Shown here: piece by piece, positions 1 through 11,060 of the stretch | Numbering within the stretch: position 1 is the stretch's first letter | Layout: every line of letters starts with the position of its first letter | Source of the DNA: Bolinopsis microptera | Lineage: Eukaryota; Ctenophora; Tentaculata; Lobata; Bolinopsidae | Direction: 5' to 3' | Assembly: GCF_026151205.1 (NCBI RefSeq) | Contig: NC_087083.1 | Location: forward strand, 2,361,036 to 2,425,035 | DNA length: 64,000 nucleotides | Notes under the pieces: generated by a model | What the model saw: only the letters and a program-made list of their open reading frames with translations | Databases searched by the model: none | What the model was told of the DNA's origin: nothing | Made by a program: the position numbers and the translations under genes

Positions 1-756
1 TCTAATTAGAGATATCAGTAATGTCTTCCAACCTACACCAACCAGCTATGCCCTGTTTCCTACCCTTTTCTTTGACTACTTCTTTTAGAGTCTCTTGTTT
101 AACCTTTCGTTTTTTCGTCCCCAACTATCAAACTTTTGTTTGTTTGTTTGTTTGTTCGTTTGTTTGCCGACATCGGATCTGTGTCTTATAATACAGCAGT
201 TTGCGAGCAATTATTCATTATAATATCGATCGTTTAACTTTAATGTAATTCACTTACGATTTCTTCACCGGTCTAATCTAATAAGATAATAATATGTATG
301 TGAATATTATGATCGTATATTATGTTAAACCCTAAAATAACAAACGCTTGCCTTTGTGCTGTTGTGTTTACTTTTTAGTGTGTATAAAATGACAGTCAGA
401 TTGTATGCAGTCTTTTTACCGCTGTGAAATGCTCCTAGTTTTCTGTGTTCGTCTTTCTTACCAAACTGTTTGAGATGCCCTACCTTTTTTAAAGAAATGC
501 TCCCATTAATAAGGGGGTTTAGTTTTTACCTTTTCTGGATAATTTCCCCCCTTTTCACCCGCTTTTTATGAATTGCTCATCGTTTTCATTTAGCACTGCT
601 TAGATAGAGACGTGTGTAATCAGTCTAACTCTAATAGATCTATACCATCTTATCTTCTTATCTTATCTTATATCTATATATATACGTTTCACATCTAGCC
701 ACCTGAGAATGTTTTCCAAACAGTAAATAGATCTTAAGGCTGAGCGTGAGTTTGAG
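1..756. other. Unassigned AT-rich sequence
   Basis: No convincing exon was seen here. There is a short TTTG run near 133-160 and a pyrimidine-rich stretch near 470-560. The open frame at 663-857 on the minus strand runs into the inverted repeat that follows and has no coding character. Confidence 0.5.
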
Positions 757-952
757 ACGAATTTAGCTTTCATTTTAGACTTCACGTCTCCCGAAATAAA
801 ACTGCGAACAAAGTGAAACAAGGAACTAAGTAAACTGTAAAACCAAATTTTCGTCACTCATTGGACTTTATAAGTTTACTTAGTTCCTTGTTTCACTTTG
901 TTCGCAGTTTTATTTCGGGAGACGTGAAGTCTAAAATGAAAGCTAAATTCGT
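757..952. repeat. Perfect 80-bp inverted repeat (hairpin)
   Basis: The arms at 757-836 and 873-952 are exact reverse complements over 80 bases with no mismatch, and are separated by a 36-base spacer. An 11-base direct repeat (TTCCAAACAGT) lies at 714-724 and again at 952-962, so the whole structure resembles a recent insertion with a target duplication, or a template-switch event. A transcript would fold into a long perfect hairpin. An assembly fold-back artefact is also possible. It ends 18 bases before the candidate start codon at 971. Confidence 0.9.
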
Positions 953-970
953 TCCAAACAGTGACAAAGT

Positions 971-1077
971 ATGTCCGTTACGTATCGTACATCGGGTGTA
1001 AGGGATGTTGCTGCTGAAAGTTCGGGCTTGAACAGTAGCTGGCTGCTCCGGGATAAGCGCTGGCCCGACGAGGGGAC
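971..1077 (+). CDS. Candidate first coding exon (possible ITPK N-terminus 1)
   Basis: The open frame begins at an ATG at 971, with an in-frame TGA at 962-964 just upstream. It reads 35 codons (starting MSVTYRTSGVRDV, ending RWPDEG) plus two bases. A possible donor, GTCAGT, follows at 1078; it is weaker than a GTAAGT-type donor. Leaving two bases over fits the exon at 1586, whose first base completes a codon. Joined, they give an acidic Ser/Asp/Glu stretch. The region is richer in GC than its surroundings. The product is not recognised by itself. The link to the kinase over 60 kb downstream is inferred only from strand, phase and composition, and it could belong to another gene. Confidence 0.42.
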
Positions 1078-1585
1078 GTCAGTTTTTAATTTATTTATAT
1101 AAAAACTGAAAATAAGTTTGTAGACAAGTATAAAGTTTATGAACTTATTTTCAAAGTAGTGTATTTGGTGTCGTTACTCGTTCATACAAAACTACATTTC
1201 AGTTTTAATAATAATTTGTATAAACATGTATTGATCTGCACCATAAGTTTGGTAATATATACTATTATTTAGTGTACGTTAAACATTAATTGATAGAATC
1301 TGAGGAGTTAAAGTTTTATAAATCTAACAGCTTACTCAATCGTCTTTCTTAATTGAGTATCTAACAAACTTTATCGCTAGAAGTTCACCTGACTCTAAAA
1401 GTAAACCGTTCTCGTGATGCAGCACCTAAATAAATCGTGCCTCGACTTCAAGTGTCCATATTTAAAAACGACTTTATCTCTTTTCTCATCTGTAATTTTC
1501 CTAATTTACACAACATTTCCTTGTGTTTTAGATCGCTCATGTAACTTTGTCTTCTCTTTAAGAACGTTATAAAAACGTGTTTCAG

Positions 1586-1646
1586 TACGTCGAGCGATGA
1601 GGAGCTACCGATGAGGTCCCTAGTAGCGGCGATGCGAGGCAGCAAG
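1586..1646 (+). CDS. Candidate internal exon, SSSDEELPMRSL-type
   Basis: A pyrimidine-containing tract ending TTTCAG precedes the exon at 1585, and a strong donor, GTAAGATT, begins at 1647. In the frame set by the 971 exon it reads a Thr/Ser run, then SDEELPMRSL, then a short basic end (MRGSK), and leaves phase 0. An SDE cluster followed by P-x-R-S-L is also seen in the 60093 exon (SSDEG near residue 193 and MPIRSL near residue 205). This similarity suggests, but does not prove, that both exons feed the same kinase. The antisense 65-codon frame at 1448-1645 overlaps this exon and looks like a shadow. Confidence 0.45.
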
Positions 1647-2446
1647 GTAAGATTGGTGGTTTTGTGCCGTTATTTGAACAGCTGTACAACATTTGTTTAT
1701 TTAGTTGTCATGTAAAATTGTTATAATTAGTTATGTTATTAAGTTGGTTTGTTTGGGTTGACATGTTGTTCGTTGCTAACATTGCTGTCATTGATCTATA
1801 GTTACCATCGTTGTTCCAATATATAATATTGTATTAATGTATCATATAAAATTAATATAACTAATATAAAATTAATATAATGATAACAATTATACAGTAA
1901 TATATCGCACTATTAAGAAATGCAATTTATAAACGTTCATTATCTTATTTATATCTATTCATATTTCATATCTTTATATCTAATTTATTCAATATCGATA
2001 TAATTATTATAATATATTGATAAGGTTAAAATTATATATCATGCACTATAAACGAAAACTATGTAAAATTTTCATTATTTCATAAGCAAAGCGCGAAATT
2101 AAGCACACCAATGAACAATAAATTATAAATAATTTAATCATCTAAATTACTTAGCAGAACAAAATCTGTTTTGTTCCTCTAAAATCTAGTTTCATCGTTA
2201 CATCGCAATGCATCGTGTAACTTTTTGTTTTCCTGTTTATGTATCATTATTATTTTAATTCTAGTTTTTCTGGTATTGATTATAAATATTATATTGGAAA
2301 AGATATTACACTAGAATGTAAATTTTCCAGTGTGCGTGAAATACGTGTTTGGTGTTATACAATATGCAACACAATATATTCTGAATTCTACTAGATTCAA
2401 AATACCTTCTACCCATATACTTACTCTTACTCTTTGGCGGCTCTGT
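1647..2446. other. Unassigned AT-rich sequence
   Basis: Very AT-rich, with many TATAAT-like runs near 1830-2050. No exon, RNA gene or clear mobile element was recognised. It is probably intronic if the exon at 1586 is real. Confidence 0.5.
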
Positions 2447-3231
2447 AACGGTCATTAGCCGGTATCTTAACGGTCATTAGCCGGTATCTTAACGGTCATT
2501 AGCCGGTATCTTAACGGTCATTAGCCGGTATCTTAACGGTCATTAGCCGGTATCTTAACGGTCATTAGCCGGTATCTTAACGTTCATTAGCCGGTATCTT
2601 AACGGTCATTAGCCGGTATCTTAACGGTCATTAGCCGGTATCTTAACGGTCATTAGCCGGTATCTTAACGGTCATTAGCCGGTATCTTAACGGTCATTAG
2701 CCGGTATCTTAACGGTCATTAGCCGGTATCTTAACGGTCATTAGCCGGTATCTTAACGGTCATTAGCCGGTATCTTAACGGTCATTAGCCGGTATCTTAA
2801 CGGTCATTAGCCGGTATCTTAACGGTCATTAGCCGGTATCTTAACGGTCATTAGCCGGTATCTTAACGGTCATTAGCCGGTATCTTAACGGTCATTAGCC
2901 GGTATTTTAACGGTCATTAGCCGGTATCTTAACGGTCATTAGCCGGTATCTTGACGGTCATTAGCCGGTATCTTAACGGTCATTAGCCGGTATCTTGACG
3001 GTCATTAGCCGGTATCTTAACGGTCATTAGCCGGTATCTTAACGGTCATTAGCTGGTATCTTAACGGTCATTAGCCGGTATCTTAACGGTCATTAGCCGG
3101 TATCTTAACGGTCATTAGCCGGTATTTTAACGGTCATTAGCCGGTATCTTAACGGTCATTAGCCGGTATCTTAACGGTCATTAGCCGGTATCTTAACGGT
3201 CATTAGCCGGTATTTTAACGGTCATTAGCCG
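2447..3231. repeat. 22-bp minisatellite, about 36 copies
   Basis: Head-to-tail units of 22 bases beginning AACGGTCATTAGCCGG. Copies are nearly identical, with scattered single changes, for example CGTTC at 2581 and TTGACGG near 2950 and 2995. Such uniformity suggests recent expansion or homogenisation. Confidence 0.97.
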
Positions 3232-4344
3232 CAAATTAGTTTGCTTTATCTTTGAAGTGACCATCTTATTTCTAACATATTGCTCATAAACATTAAACAA
3301 CGCAGTTATCACAATATTATGTTAACGTAAGGCAATTAACATATGTTACTTAAGAGCTTCTGAAAACAACAATATGTCGTATCACCTATATGTTTCCAGA
3401 ATATTGCTTAATAATAATAATAATATGGTAATGTTATCCTGACAAAATTACCTTATATGGTAGTGTAACCCTGACAAAATGACCTTATATGGTAATGTTA
3501 CCGTCACAAAATCCCCTAGACATGTTAACTTTACCTCCTTTGTAGGGTATTATGACTAATACAGGGGGGCTTAAAATTCACTACCCGAACGTTTTGGTAC
3601 TGACTGTTGGGCCCCCCTTCATCATAAACTGTAATTTGCATACAACTGTGAGGTCCTCTTCAATCTTTCAATCTTAAGGATTGCTTGACAATCGAATTCT
3701 CGTACAAATAAACATATTTCAACCTACCCGGCTTGTTCGTTAGCGCGTGTTATTCTGCTTGTTCGTAGAAAGGTAAACATTTTACCCCTATTGATCTGTT
3801 TGCTCTTCAGTTGTTGGTTTGTTATATTACATTGCTTTAAAGTATAATGAAGGAATAGGTATCAGGAGCAAAATGTGAACTGCACCTGAAATTATTTTTA
3901 GTTCAGTATAACTATTCTACATCTAACAGCCACAGATGTGAAGTTTTAAGATCTTCATCTCCGCGAATGAACTATTAATTATTAATCTAGTGTTACAATG
4001 AATAGCTTTACTTAAAAACCTCTAGTCAGCTCTCAAATCCTGATCACGTGTCAGAAAACCAGCCCACGTGTCAGAAAACCAGCCCACGTGTTAAAACTTG
4101 TGCCACGTGTTTAAACCACGTGTGCGTTAGTCATTAAAACTGGGTCTCGTCTCACTATCTCATGTTGGCACACCGAACCTCCGTGCTCAATGCGGACCTA
4201 CTCCCCCTACTGGTAAATGTAGATCACGTGACTTATATCTAGTCCTGTGATTGGTGGGGCTTTGTTTTGAACTTTTGGGATGGTTCAAAGTTTGACTAGT
4301 ACCGTGCAGTGTAGATATTTGTGGAACTTGAAATTTGATAGGAA
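3232..4344. other. Unassigned sequence with a short tandem repeat and an E-box cluster
   Basis: Three imperfect 32-base copies (ATGGTAATGTTACC... type) lie at about 3424-3514. At 4044-4120 there are five closely spaced CACGTG motifs, including repeated CACGTGTCAGAAAACCAGCC segments, and another CACGTG near 4225 followed by ATTGG. No coding region was recognised. Confidence 0.55.
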
Positions 4345-4490
4345 AACTTCAGACTGACTGATGGTGGAACTAGGGTGGTAGTGACTAACTTCAGACTGAC
4401 TGATGGTGGAACTAGGGTGGTAGTGACTAACTTCAGACTGACTGATGGTGGAACTAGGGTGGTAGTGACTAACTTCAGACTGACTGATGG
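4345..4490. repeat. 42-bp minisatellite, small array (about 3.5 copies)
   Basis: Units of 42 bases (TTCAGACTGACTGATGG...) are identical in sequence to the large array at 5624-6825. The open frame on the minus strand here only reflects the repeat length being a multiple of three. Confidence 0.95.
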
Positions 4491-5623
4491 TCAGTGAAAG
4501 CAGTATTAATGACATTCTCACTTTTCAGAACTAAGTGCCTAATATAATTAAGATAGAACATCTAAACAGTTTTATTCCTGTTCCATATGATCGAGGATAG
4601 TCAGGGCTACAAAACCTGACCAAGTTTAGCTCAATCCAGTACTGCGCGTTCGAGATATGAGGTTAAATATACCAAAAATAGAGGTTTTCTGGTGTGACAT
4701 CATTGTAAATTATATAAGTATAACCTCAATATCTCACAAACTATACATTTGTGGTCTTTCTGAGTTACACTATCTGTTTCCTTTGGCAATTTCGGTTCAG
4801 AGTCAATTAAGTTTGAAACAAAATCTCAGTATATGTGAAAGGACTGAGGATATCAAGTTTGTAAAAGCGCGCGCGCGCGCGCGCGCGCACACACATATAA
4901 TGACCTCATATCTTCCACATTTAACGATTTTTTATAGAAATTCTTTCACCATCCTGTAGCACTCATGTGCTGAGTAGGATAGCATTCAAATCATGTCTTT
5001 AAAAGATTTAGATAGATACTGAGGGAGAAAATTCATGTTTGTAAAAGCGCGCGCGCGCATGGCCCAGACTATATCAATGGACGGCCACGGGAGGATAAAA
5101 GTACTTTCATACACACCAGCATGCTCATTGATGGCTTAAAATGAAGCTAAGACATACTCCTATCAGATCCACCATAAGTTAGATACCATAATAATCATTA
5201 AATGTGTCTAAAATGAGGAAGCTTTGACAAGTGCAAGTGGTTTTGACAAATTTTGGTATAAAATGGGCCCTGAGATCATATTTTTCTCATTAAAATCACA
5301 TATATCACGAATATTTATGTGTGTTGGGTGTATCCTCATTGGTATCAACCATTTCAATCATCTAGAGCAGCTTTCCTGATTCTTTATCTCATGAAAATGG
5401 GCAAAAAAGCTCATAAATAGTCCAAAATCGGTCATTTTCGCCGCTTTAATAACCTCATTCCTGGCACCCAGAACACTTTGGGTACTCAAAACATGATTTT
5501 TCGGATACCTCAGACCCCTAACTAGCACATGGAGCCAGAAAGAACAGCATGTAGGGACTTCTAAATTTCCATGGTTGAGAACCCAATGTCACACTATTCG
5601 TTCATTAATCCTGCTTTCACTGT
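4491..5623. other. Spacer between two 42-bp arrays, with GC dinucleotide runs
   Basis: Two copies of a GTTTGTAAAAGCGCGCGC segment lie at about 4858 and 5039. The first has about eleven GC units followed by CA units. Sequence around 5380-5600 looks like an interspersed repeat, but I could not name a family and saw no terminal repeats. No coding region was recognised. Confidence 0.5.
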
Positions 5624-6825
5624 GGTGGAACTAGGGTGGTAGTGACTAACTTCAGACTGACTGATGGTGGAACTAGGGTGGTAGTGACTAACTTCAGACT
5701 GACTGATGGTGGAACTAGGGTGGTAGTGACTAACTTCAGACTGACTGATGGTGGAACTAGGGTGGTAGTGACTAACTTCAGACTGACTGATGGTGGAACT
5801 AGGGTGGTAGTGACTAACTTCAGACTGACTGATGGTGGAACTAGGGTGGTAGTGACTAACTTCAGACTGACTGATGGTGGAACTAGGGTGGTAGTGACTA
5901 ACTTCAGACTGACTGATGGTGGAACTAGGGTGGTAGTGACTAACTTCAGACTGACTGATGGTGGAACTAGGGTGGTAGTGACTAACTTCAGACTGACTGA
6001 TGGTGGAACTAGGGTGGTAGTGACTAACTTCAGACTGACTGATGGTGGAACTAGGGTGGTAGTGACTAACTTCAGACTGACTGATGGTGGAACTAGGGTG
6101 GTAGTGACTAACTTCAGACTGACTGATGGTGGAACTAGGGTGGTAGTGACTAACTTCAGACTGACTGATGGTGGAACTAGGGTGGTAGTGACTAACTTCA
6201 GACTGACTGATGGTGGAACTAGGGTGGTAGTGACTAACTTCAGACTGACTGATGGTGGAACTAGGGTGGTAGTGACTAACTTCAGACTGACTGATGGTGG
6301 AACTAGGGTGGTAGTGACTAACTTCAGACTGACTGATGGTGGAACTAGGGTGGTAGTGACTAACTTCAGACTGACTGATGGTGGAACTAGGGTGGTAGTG
6401 ACTAACTTCAGACTGACTGATGGTGGAACTAGGGTGGTAGTGACTAACTTCAGACTGACTGATGGTGGAACTAGGGTGGTAGTGACTAACTTCAGACTGA
6501 CTGATGGTGGAACTAGGGTGGTAGTGACTATCTTCAGACTGACTGATGGTGGAACTAGGGTGGTAGTGACTAACTTCAGACTGACTGATGGTGGAACTAG
6601 GGTGGTAGTGACTAACTTCAGACTGACTGATGGTGGAACTAGGGTGGTAGTGACTAACTTCAGACTGACTGATGGTGGAACTAGGGTGGTAGTGACTATC
6701 TTCAGACTGACTGATGGTGGAACTAGGGTGGTAGTGACTATCTTCAGACTGACTGATGGTGGAACTAGGGTGGTAGTGACTAACTTCAGACTGACTGATG
6801 GTGGAACTAGGGTGGTAGTGACTAT
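5624..6825. repeat. 42-bp minisatellite, large array (about 28.6 copies)
   Basis: Perfect or near-perfect 42-base units with one recurring variant (AACTTC to ATCTTC) in later copies, near 6530, 6697 and 6739. Because 42 is a multiple of three, the array is open on both strands for about 400 codons. The resulting 14-residue repeats have no known domain, so I do not call a gene. Confidence 0.97.
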
Positions 6826-7010
6826 CAGCGTAAAGTTTATAGTACAGTAGTACACTTGATGTTGTAAAGAATGTTTTAAACTATGACATTGTCAAATGTA
6901 ATTTTTAACTTAGAAATTAGAATCCTGTGGAGTGTGGACATATGGAGTGATATTAATGCTTTGCTCTTTTCCTCCAAGTTGCGGAATGAATACGCTATAC
7001 TATACTATGA

Positions 7011-7063
7011 TCAAGGATCGACCGGGACCGCATTTTTTTGCCGGGATACCGGTCGATCCTTGA
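7011..7063. repeat. 15-bp perfect inverted repeat
   Basis: TCAAGGATCGACCGG at 7011-7025 is repeated inverted at 7049-7063 around a 23-base spacer containing a T run. It could form a stable hairpin. Function is unknown. Confidence 0.85.
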
Positions 7064-7186
7064 CTATGATAATAGTATCTGGATACTGGTGGTGAGGTGA
7101 GTTTCCTCAGAAACAGGACGGTGAATCTGGGATTAGTCAATGCTGGATGCTGATTGTTTTTAAATCGTTGTCACGAGTCGAAAGAA

Positions 7187-7310
7187 TTATCTTCAGGTTC
7201 CCGATCTACCACCAGTATCCAGATCTACAATAACTACAGATATTATATTATCTTCAGGTTCCCGATCTACCACCAGTATCCAGATCTACAATAACTACAG
7301 ATATTATATT
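7187..7310. repeat. Two-copy direct repeat of about 61 bp
   Basis: Two adjacent near-identical copies contain TCTTCAGGTTCCCGATCTACC and a CCACCAGTATCCAGA segment. The reverse complement of that segment also occurs at about 7077-7091, just after the 7011 hairpin. Confidence 0.85.
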
Positions 7311-7383
7311 ATATATAATATATATAGTTATTGTTCACATTATGACGTATGTTAACTGTTAAGCTCCCATTTGAAGGAAGAAA

Positions 7384-7527
7384 ATGGCCGCCGCGGTATA
7401 TCGTGGAATGTGTTCTACTGTATTAGGTACAGTTTTATATTTTATCATATTCTACTTCCACGATCTGCACGTACTGAAATACCGCGTGAAGAATGTAAAA
7501 ATAGGTCTCCGCGGTAAAAATAGATGA
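7384..7527 (+). CDS. Possible 47-residue small membrane ORF
   Basis: ATG at 7384 sits in a favourable AAAATGG context, with an in-frame TGA at 7372-7374 and a stop at 7525-7527. It reads MAAAVYRGMC, then a hydrophobic stretch of about 15 residues, then a basic tail (KYRVKNVKIGLRGK). The same bases partly pair as an imperfect inverted repeat (CGCGGTAT...CGTGGAA against TTCCACG...ATACCGCG). It may therefore be a hairpin or chance frame, not a gene. No family was recognised. Confidence 0.2.
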   Translation: MAAAVYRGMCSTVLGTVLYFIIFYFHDLHVLKYRVKNVKIGLRGKNR

Positions 7528-8640
7528 GATAGAAGCTGTAAAATCACGTACAACCTCCGTGGGGACGTCATCAACATGCCGGGTCTGTAAATATTTTGCA
7601 AACAGGGAAATTTCCGGAACTATTTAAGATAACTATGATAAGAAAGCACGTGAATATTATGTACAATAACTTGTCAGAGGAATCTTAGCTCTCGCTCGGC
7701 CTATTTTACTTTTAGGTAGTGGAATCTTATGAAACCGTAAGTTGAGACTGCGCTAAGTAAAGCCCGAATAATTAGGCTGCGTACAATGTAATACCCTCAC
7801 TATTATTACACAGTGTACTGAGAAAGAAGCCTCGTAGTTTCTGAGAGAAAGTTCTAGAATATCGTGGTTATATTCTTAATCTCATTTTCCTTGTCCAGCC
7901 ACATGGCACTCCAAGTGTAAAGGACCTATTATAATAGTGCAAACACGTGTGTTCAGAGTAAAGGGTGGGACCACAATTAACTTAACGTGGAAACGATATT
8001 TGAGGCAGCTGATGTTTTCTTTGATACGGTGCCTGACTAAATGTTATGTTTATTCTGGCCCATCATGTACTTTAGAAACATGTACAGATAATCATCTTAT
8101 ATTTTCTGTAAAGATACATTATACTTTACTGTACATTATATATGTACACAAGAGCAATTCTATGGTGCGCGCAGAGGATGTAAGAAAATAGGGGCCAGGA
8201 TGGCTGAGGGGGGGGGGGGGGGCAGGGAGGGGGGAACGTTTGGTTCTGAGATCGCCTGGTGAATGTATTTCTCTCCAATAGCATACATATCATGCAAAGT
8301 GTGCTGTTATTGACAAGCACGGAGTTTTGTTAAAAATAGATTACACACTACTTGTTATCACAAAGTTTTAAAACCTGGAATTTTGCCAGAATATTTAAAG
8401 TTGAATACGGGGTCCTGTTATTTCCGTCTGTAATTCTCGGAACCGTATTCCTGGAGGTAACTACATTCCCGAAGTAAAAATACGGCACGTGTGTCAAGTC
8501 TCTCGGAACGGCGAGATTATCGTGAAATCTAGCGGGAATTGCTGATAAATGATCATTATAAATTATAAATTTATAATGATATAATTCGTAACTAGCTGAA
8601 TCTTCTTTGCGCCAACGTCCAATCTTATCCATCCCTTTCT
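7528..8640. other. Unassigned sequence with a 15-G run
   Basis: A run of 15 G at about 8208-8222 is followed by further G tracts to about 8234, a potential G-quadruplex. Overlapping short open frames on both strands (7937-8191, 8126-8320, 8348-8674) have low-complexity or random composition and are not called. Confidence 0.5.
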
Positions 8641-8910
8641 GAATAACCAACCAATGGTAGACAAAACCATCCAATCAGCATCCATCTCACCCAACACGTG
8701 CAAAAAAAAAACATCCAATCAGCATCCATCAAACCCAACACGTGATAAAAACCGTCCAATCAGCATTCAGATGGCCTATGTCACGTGTCGATTGTCTGAT
8801 AATTTAACCGGTTTATTTAATTGCTTTCTGTGCGTAGTACCAGGGCATCTTTATGTCTAAAGTTATTAAATATCTCAGATACACGTGTCACGTGACCTGC
8901 TCACTGATCA
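8641..8910. promoter_or_regulatory. CCAAT plus CACGTG cluster
   Basis: Three tandem-like segments each carry CCAATCAGCAT followed by CACGTG within about 30 bases (8670-8790), then a TCACGTGTC, and further CACGTG motifs at 8883-8915. CCAAT is bound by NF-Y and CACGTG by bHLH-zip factors (USF/MYC/MITF type). Whether this is a promoter or a repeat derived from one cannot be told from sequence. Confidence 0.45.
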
Positions 8911-9370
8911 CGTGACTCTTCTCCATTAACTTTATTGCACTGTACATGATCGGATTTATTGCTGCTTTGTCAACTGACAGGTCATTATTTTTGCCCTTCT
9001 TCTCTAGCTGGGAGAGATTTTATTGCATAAATGTTTCGGGATAGTATATTTCCTGCTCGTTTGTAACGCGAGATTTGATGGTTTTCTCTTTACTTGTCCG
9101 TTAGTTTGTGATTGTGGTGTGTTTTGTAATTTTGTGTTGTGTTTTACAACTTTCAATTGTGTAGGTATAATGGGGCTGTGTTTATCCTCATTTAAGTAAA
9201 CAAGTAATATAAGGTGATTAGCCAATTAGTAAGTTAATTAATTGCACTGTGGCCTGGAGTTACAAGTTGTGTCCGAATTGTCAAATTGTTGGATTCCCAA
9301 CATACTTTAAATGTCCATTGAACTTCTATACAATCTGGTAGAGTGCGTAACGAGGAATTATATTTTAAAA

Positions 9371-10388
9371 CTTGTAAACAGATAAAGTATCGCTTGATCA
9401 ACTGCATCGATAATCCCCCAATTAATGATACTTGTAAACAGATAAAGTATCGCCTGATCAACTGCATCGATAATCCCCCAATTAATGATACTTGTAAACA
9501 GATAAAGTATCGCCTGATCAACTGCATCGATAATCCCCCAATTAATGATACTTGTAAACAGATAAAGTATCGCCTGATCAACTGCATCGATAATCCCCCA
9601 ATTAATGATACTTGTAAACAGATAAAGTATCGCTTGATCAACTGCATCGATAATCCCCCAATTAATGTTACTTGTAAACAGATAAAGTATCGCTTGATCA
9701 ACTGCATCGATAATCCCCCAATTAATGTTACTTGTAAACAGATAAAGTATCGCTTGATCAACTGCATCGATAATCCCCCAATTAATGATACTTGTAAACA
9801 GATAAAGTATCGCCTGATCAACTGCATCGATAATCCCCCAATTAATGATACTTGTAAACAGATAAAGTATCGCCTGATCAACTGCATCGATAATCCCCCA
9901 ATTAATGTTACTTGTAAACAGATAAAGTATCGCCTGATCAACTGCATCGATAATCCCCCAATTAATGATACTTGTAAACAGATAAAGTATCGCTTGATCA
10001 ACTGCATCGATAATCCCCCAATTAATGATACTTGTAAACAGATAAAGTATCGCTTGATCAACTGCATCGATAATCCCCCAATTAATGTTACTTGTAAACA
10101 GATAAAGTATCGCTTGATCAACTGCATCGATAATCCCCCAATTAATGTTACTTGTAAACAGATAAAGTATCGCTTGATCAACTGCATCGATAATCCCCCA
10201 ATTAATGTTACTTGTAAACAGATAAAGTATCGCTTGATCAACTGCATCGATAATCCCCCAATTAATGTTACTTGTAAACAGATAAAGTATCGCTTGATCA
10301 ACTGCATCGATAATCCCCCAATTAATGTTACTTGTAAACAGATAAAGTATCGCTTGATCAACTGCATCGATAATCCCCCAATTAATGA
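9371..10388. repeat. 60-bp minisatellite, 17 copies
   Basis: Exactly 60-base units (ACTTGTAAACAGATAAAGTA...). They vary mainly at two sites, CGCT/CGCC and AATGA/AATGT. The first-site pattern along the array is TCCCTT, TCCCTT, then T throughout, which indicates duplication of a six-unit block. Open frames of about 350 codons in three registers are a by-product of the unit length. Confidence 0.97.
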
Positions 10389-11060
10389 TCAAAATTACAT
10401 ACATTATTTATACAGTATGTATCATCTATAATTTCTGCAATGTAAGTATAAATCTAAAAACCTGAATAGAATAAGGTGTTACGTATCTTAAAAAGGGTTG
10501 TATTACCATTGCAGTGACTAAATAACTTCACAGCACCGTCTACTGATGTTACAATAGTTCACGTGATCACGCGTGTCACGGTGTATTAACCACGTGTCTT
10601 GATCACGTGTCATGGTTTATTGATCACGTGTCATGGTTTATTGATCATGTGATCACACGTGTCTTGATTACGTGATCACACTTGTCATGATCACGTGTCA
10701 CGGTGTATTGTAACAGATCTCAGTGTGAATTGTTGCTAAACTATCAGATATATTGTGTGAGATTGGAGTTGAGCGAGCTCGCAGATTGCATGCTAGTTCT
10801 CAACAATTTCATGTATATTGTACAGGTCACGTGATGGATGTACACAGGTCATGTGTACTGCTAGTCATGGTTTCACTACTTACTCCAGCTAGTGAAGCTG
10901 ATTATAAGATTTGGTGGTATTATGTGGGTAACTAGCTACAGAAGGTCATCACCATTAATTGCGGGTAATAAGTGAGGTTAGTTCCCAGACCCTCTTACTT
11001 TAGTCCCGTCCATCTAAGACATAGAGGAACATACTCTCCGCGTCTTTCTAAGTGTAATAT
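10389..11060. other. E-box-rich spacer
   Basis: Between about 10558 and 10710 there is a dense group of CACGTG and related half-palindromes, with repeated GATCACGTGTCATGGTTTATT blocks. More lie near 10826. No coding region was recognised; the 60-codon frame at 10753 is unconvincing. Confidence 0.5.

Noticed and set aside
1448-1645. 65-codon minus-strand frame
   Set aside because: Antisense to the 1586-1646 candidate exon, which has proper splice sites on the plus strand.
5617-6855. 400-codon open frames on both strands over the 42-bp array
   Set aside because: Produced by a 42-base unit lacking stops; both strands are equally open and no domain or splice context exists.
9234-10431. Three 350-codon overlapping frames in the 60-bp array
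   Set aside because: Open in several registers at once because the unit is a multiple of three; not a protein gene.
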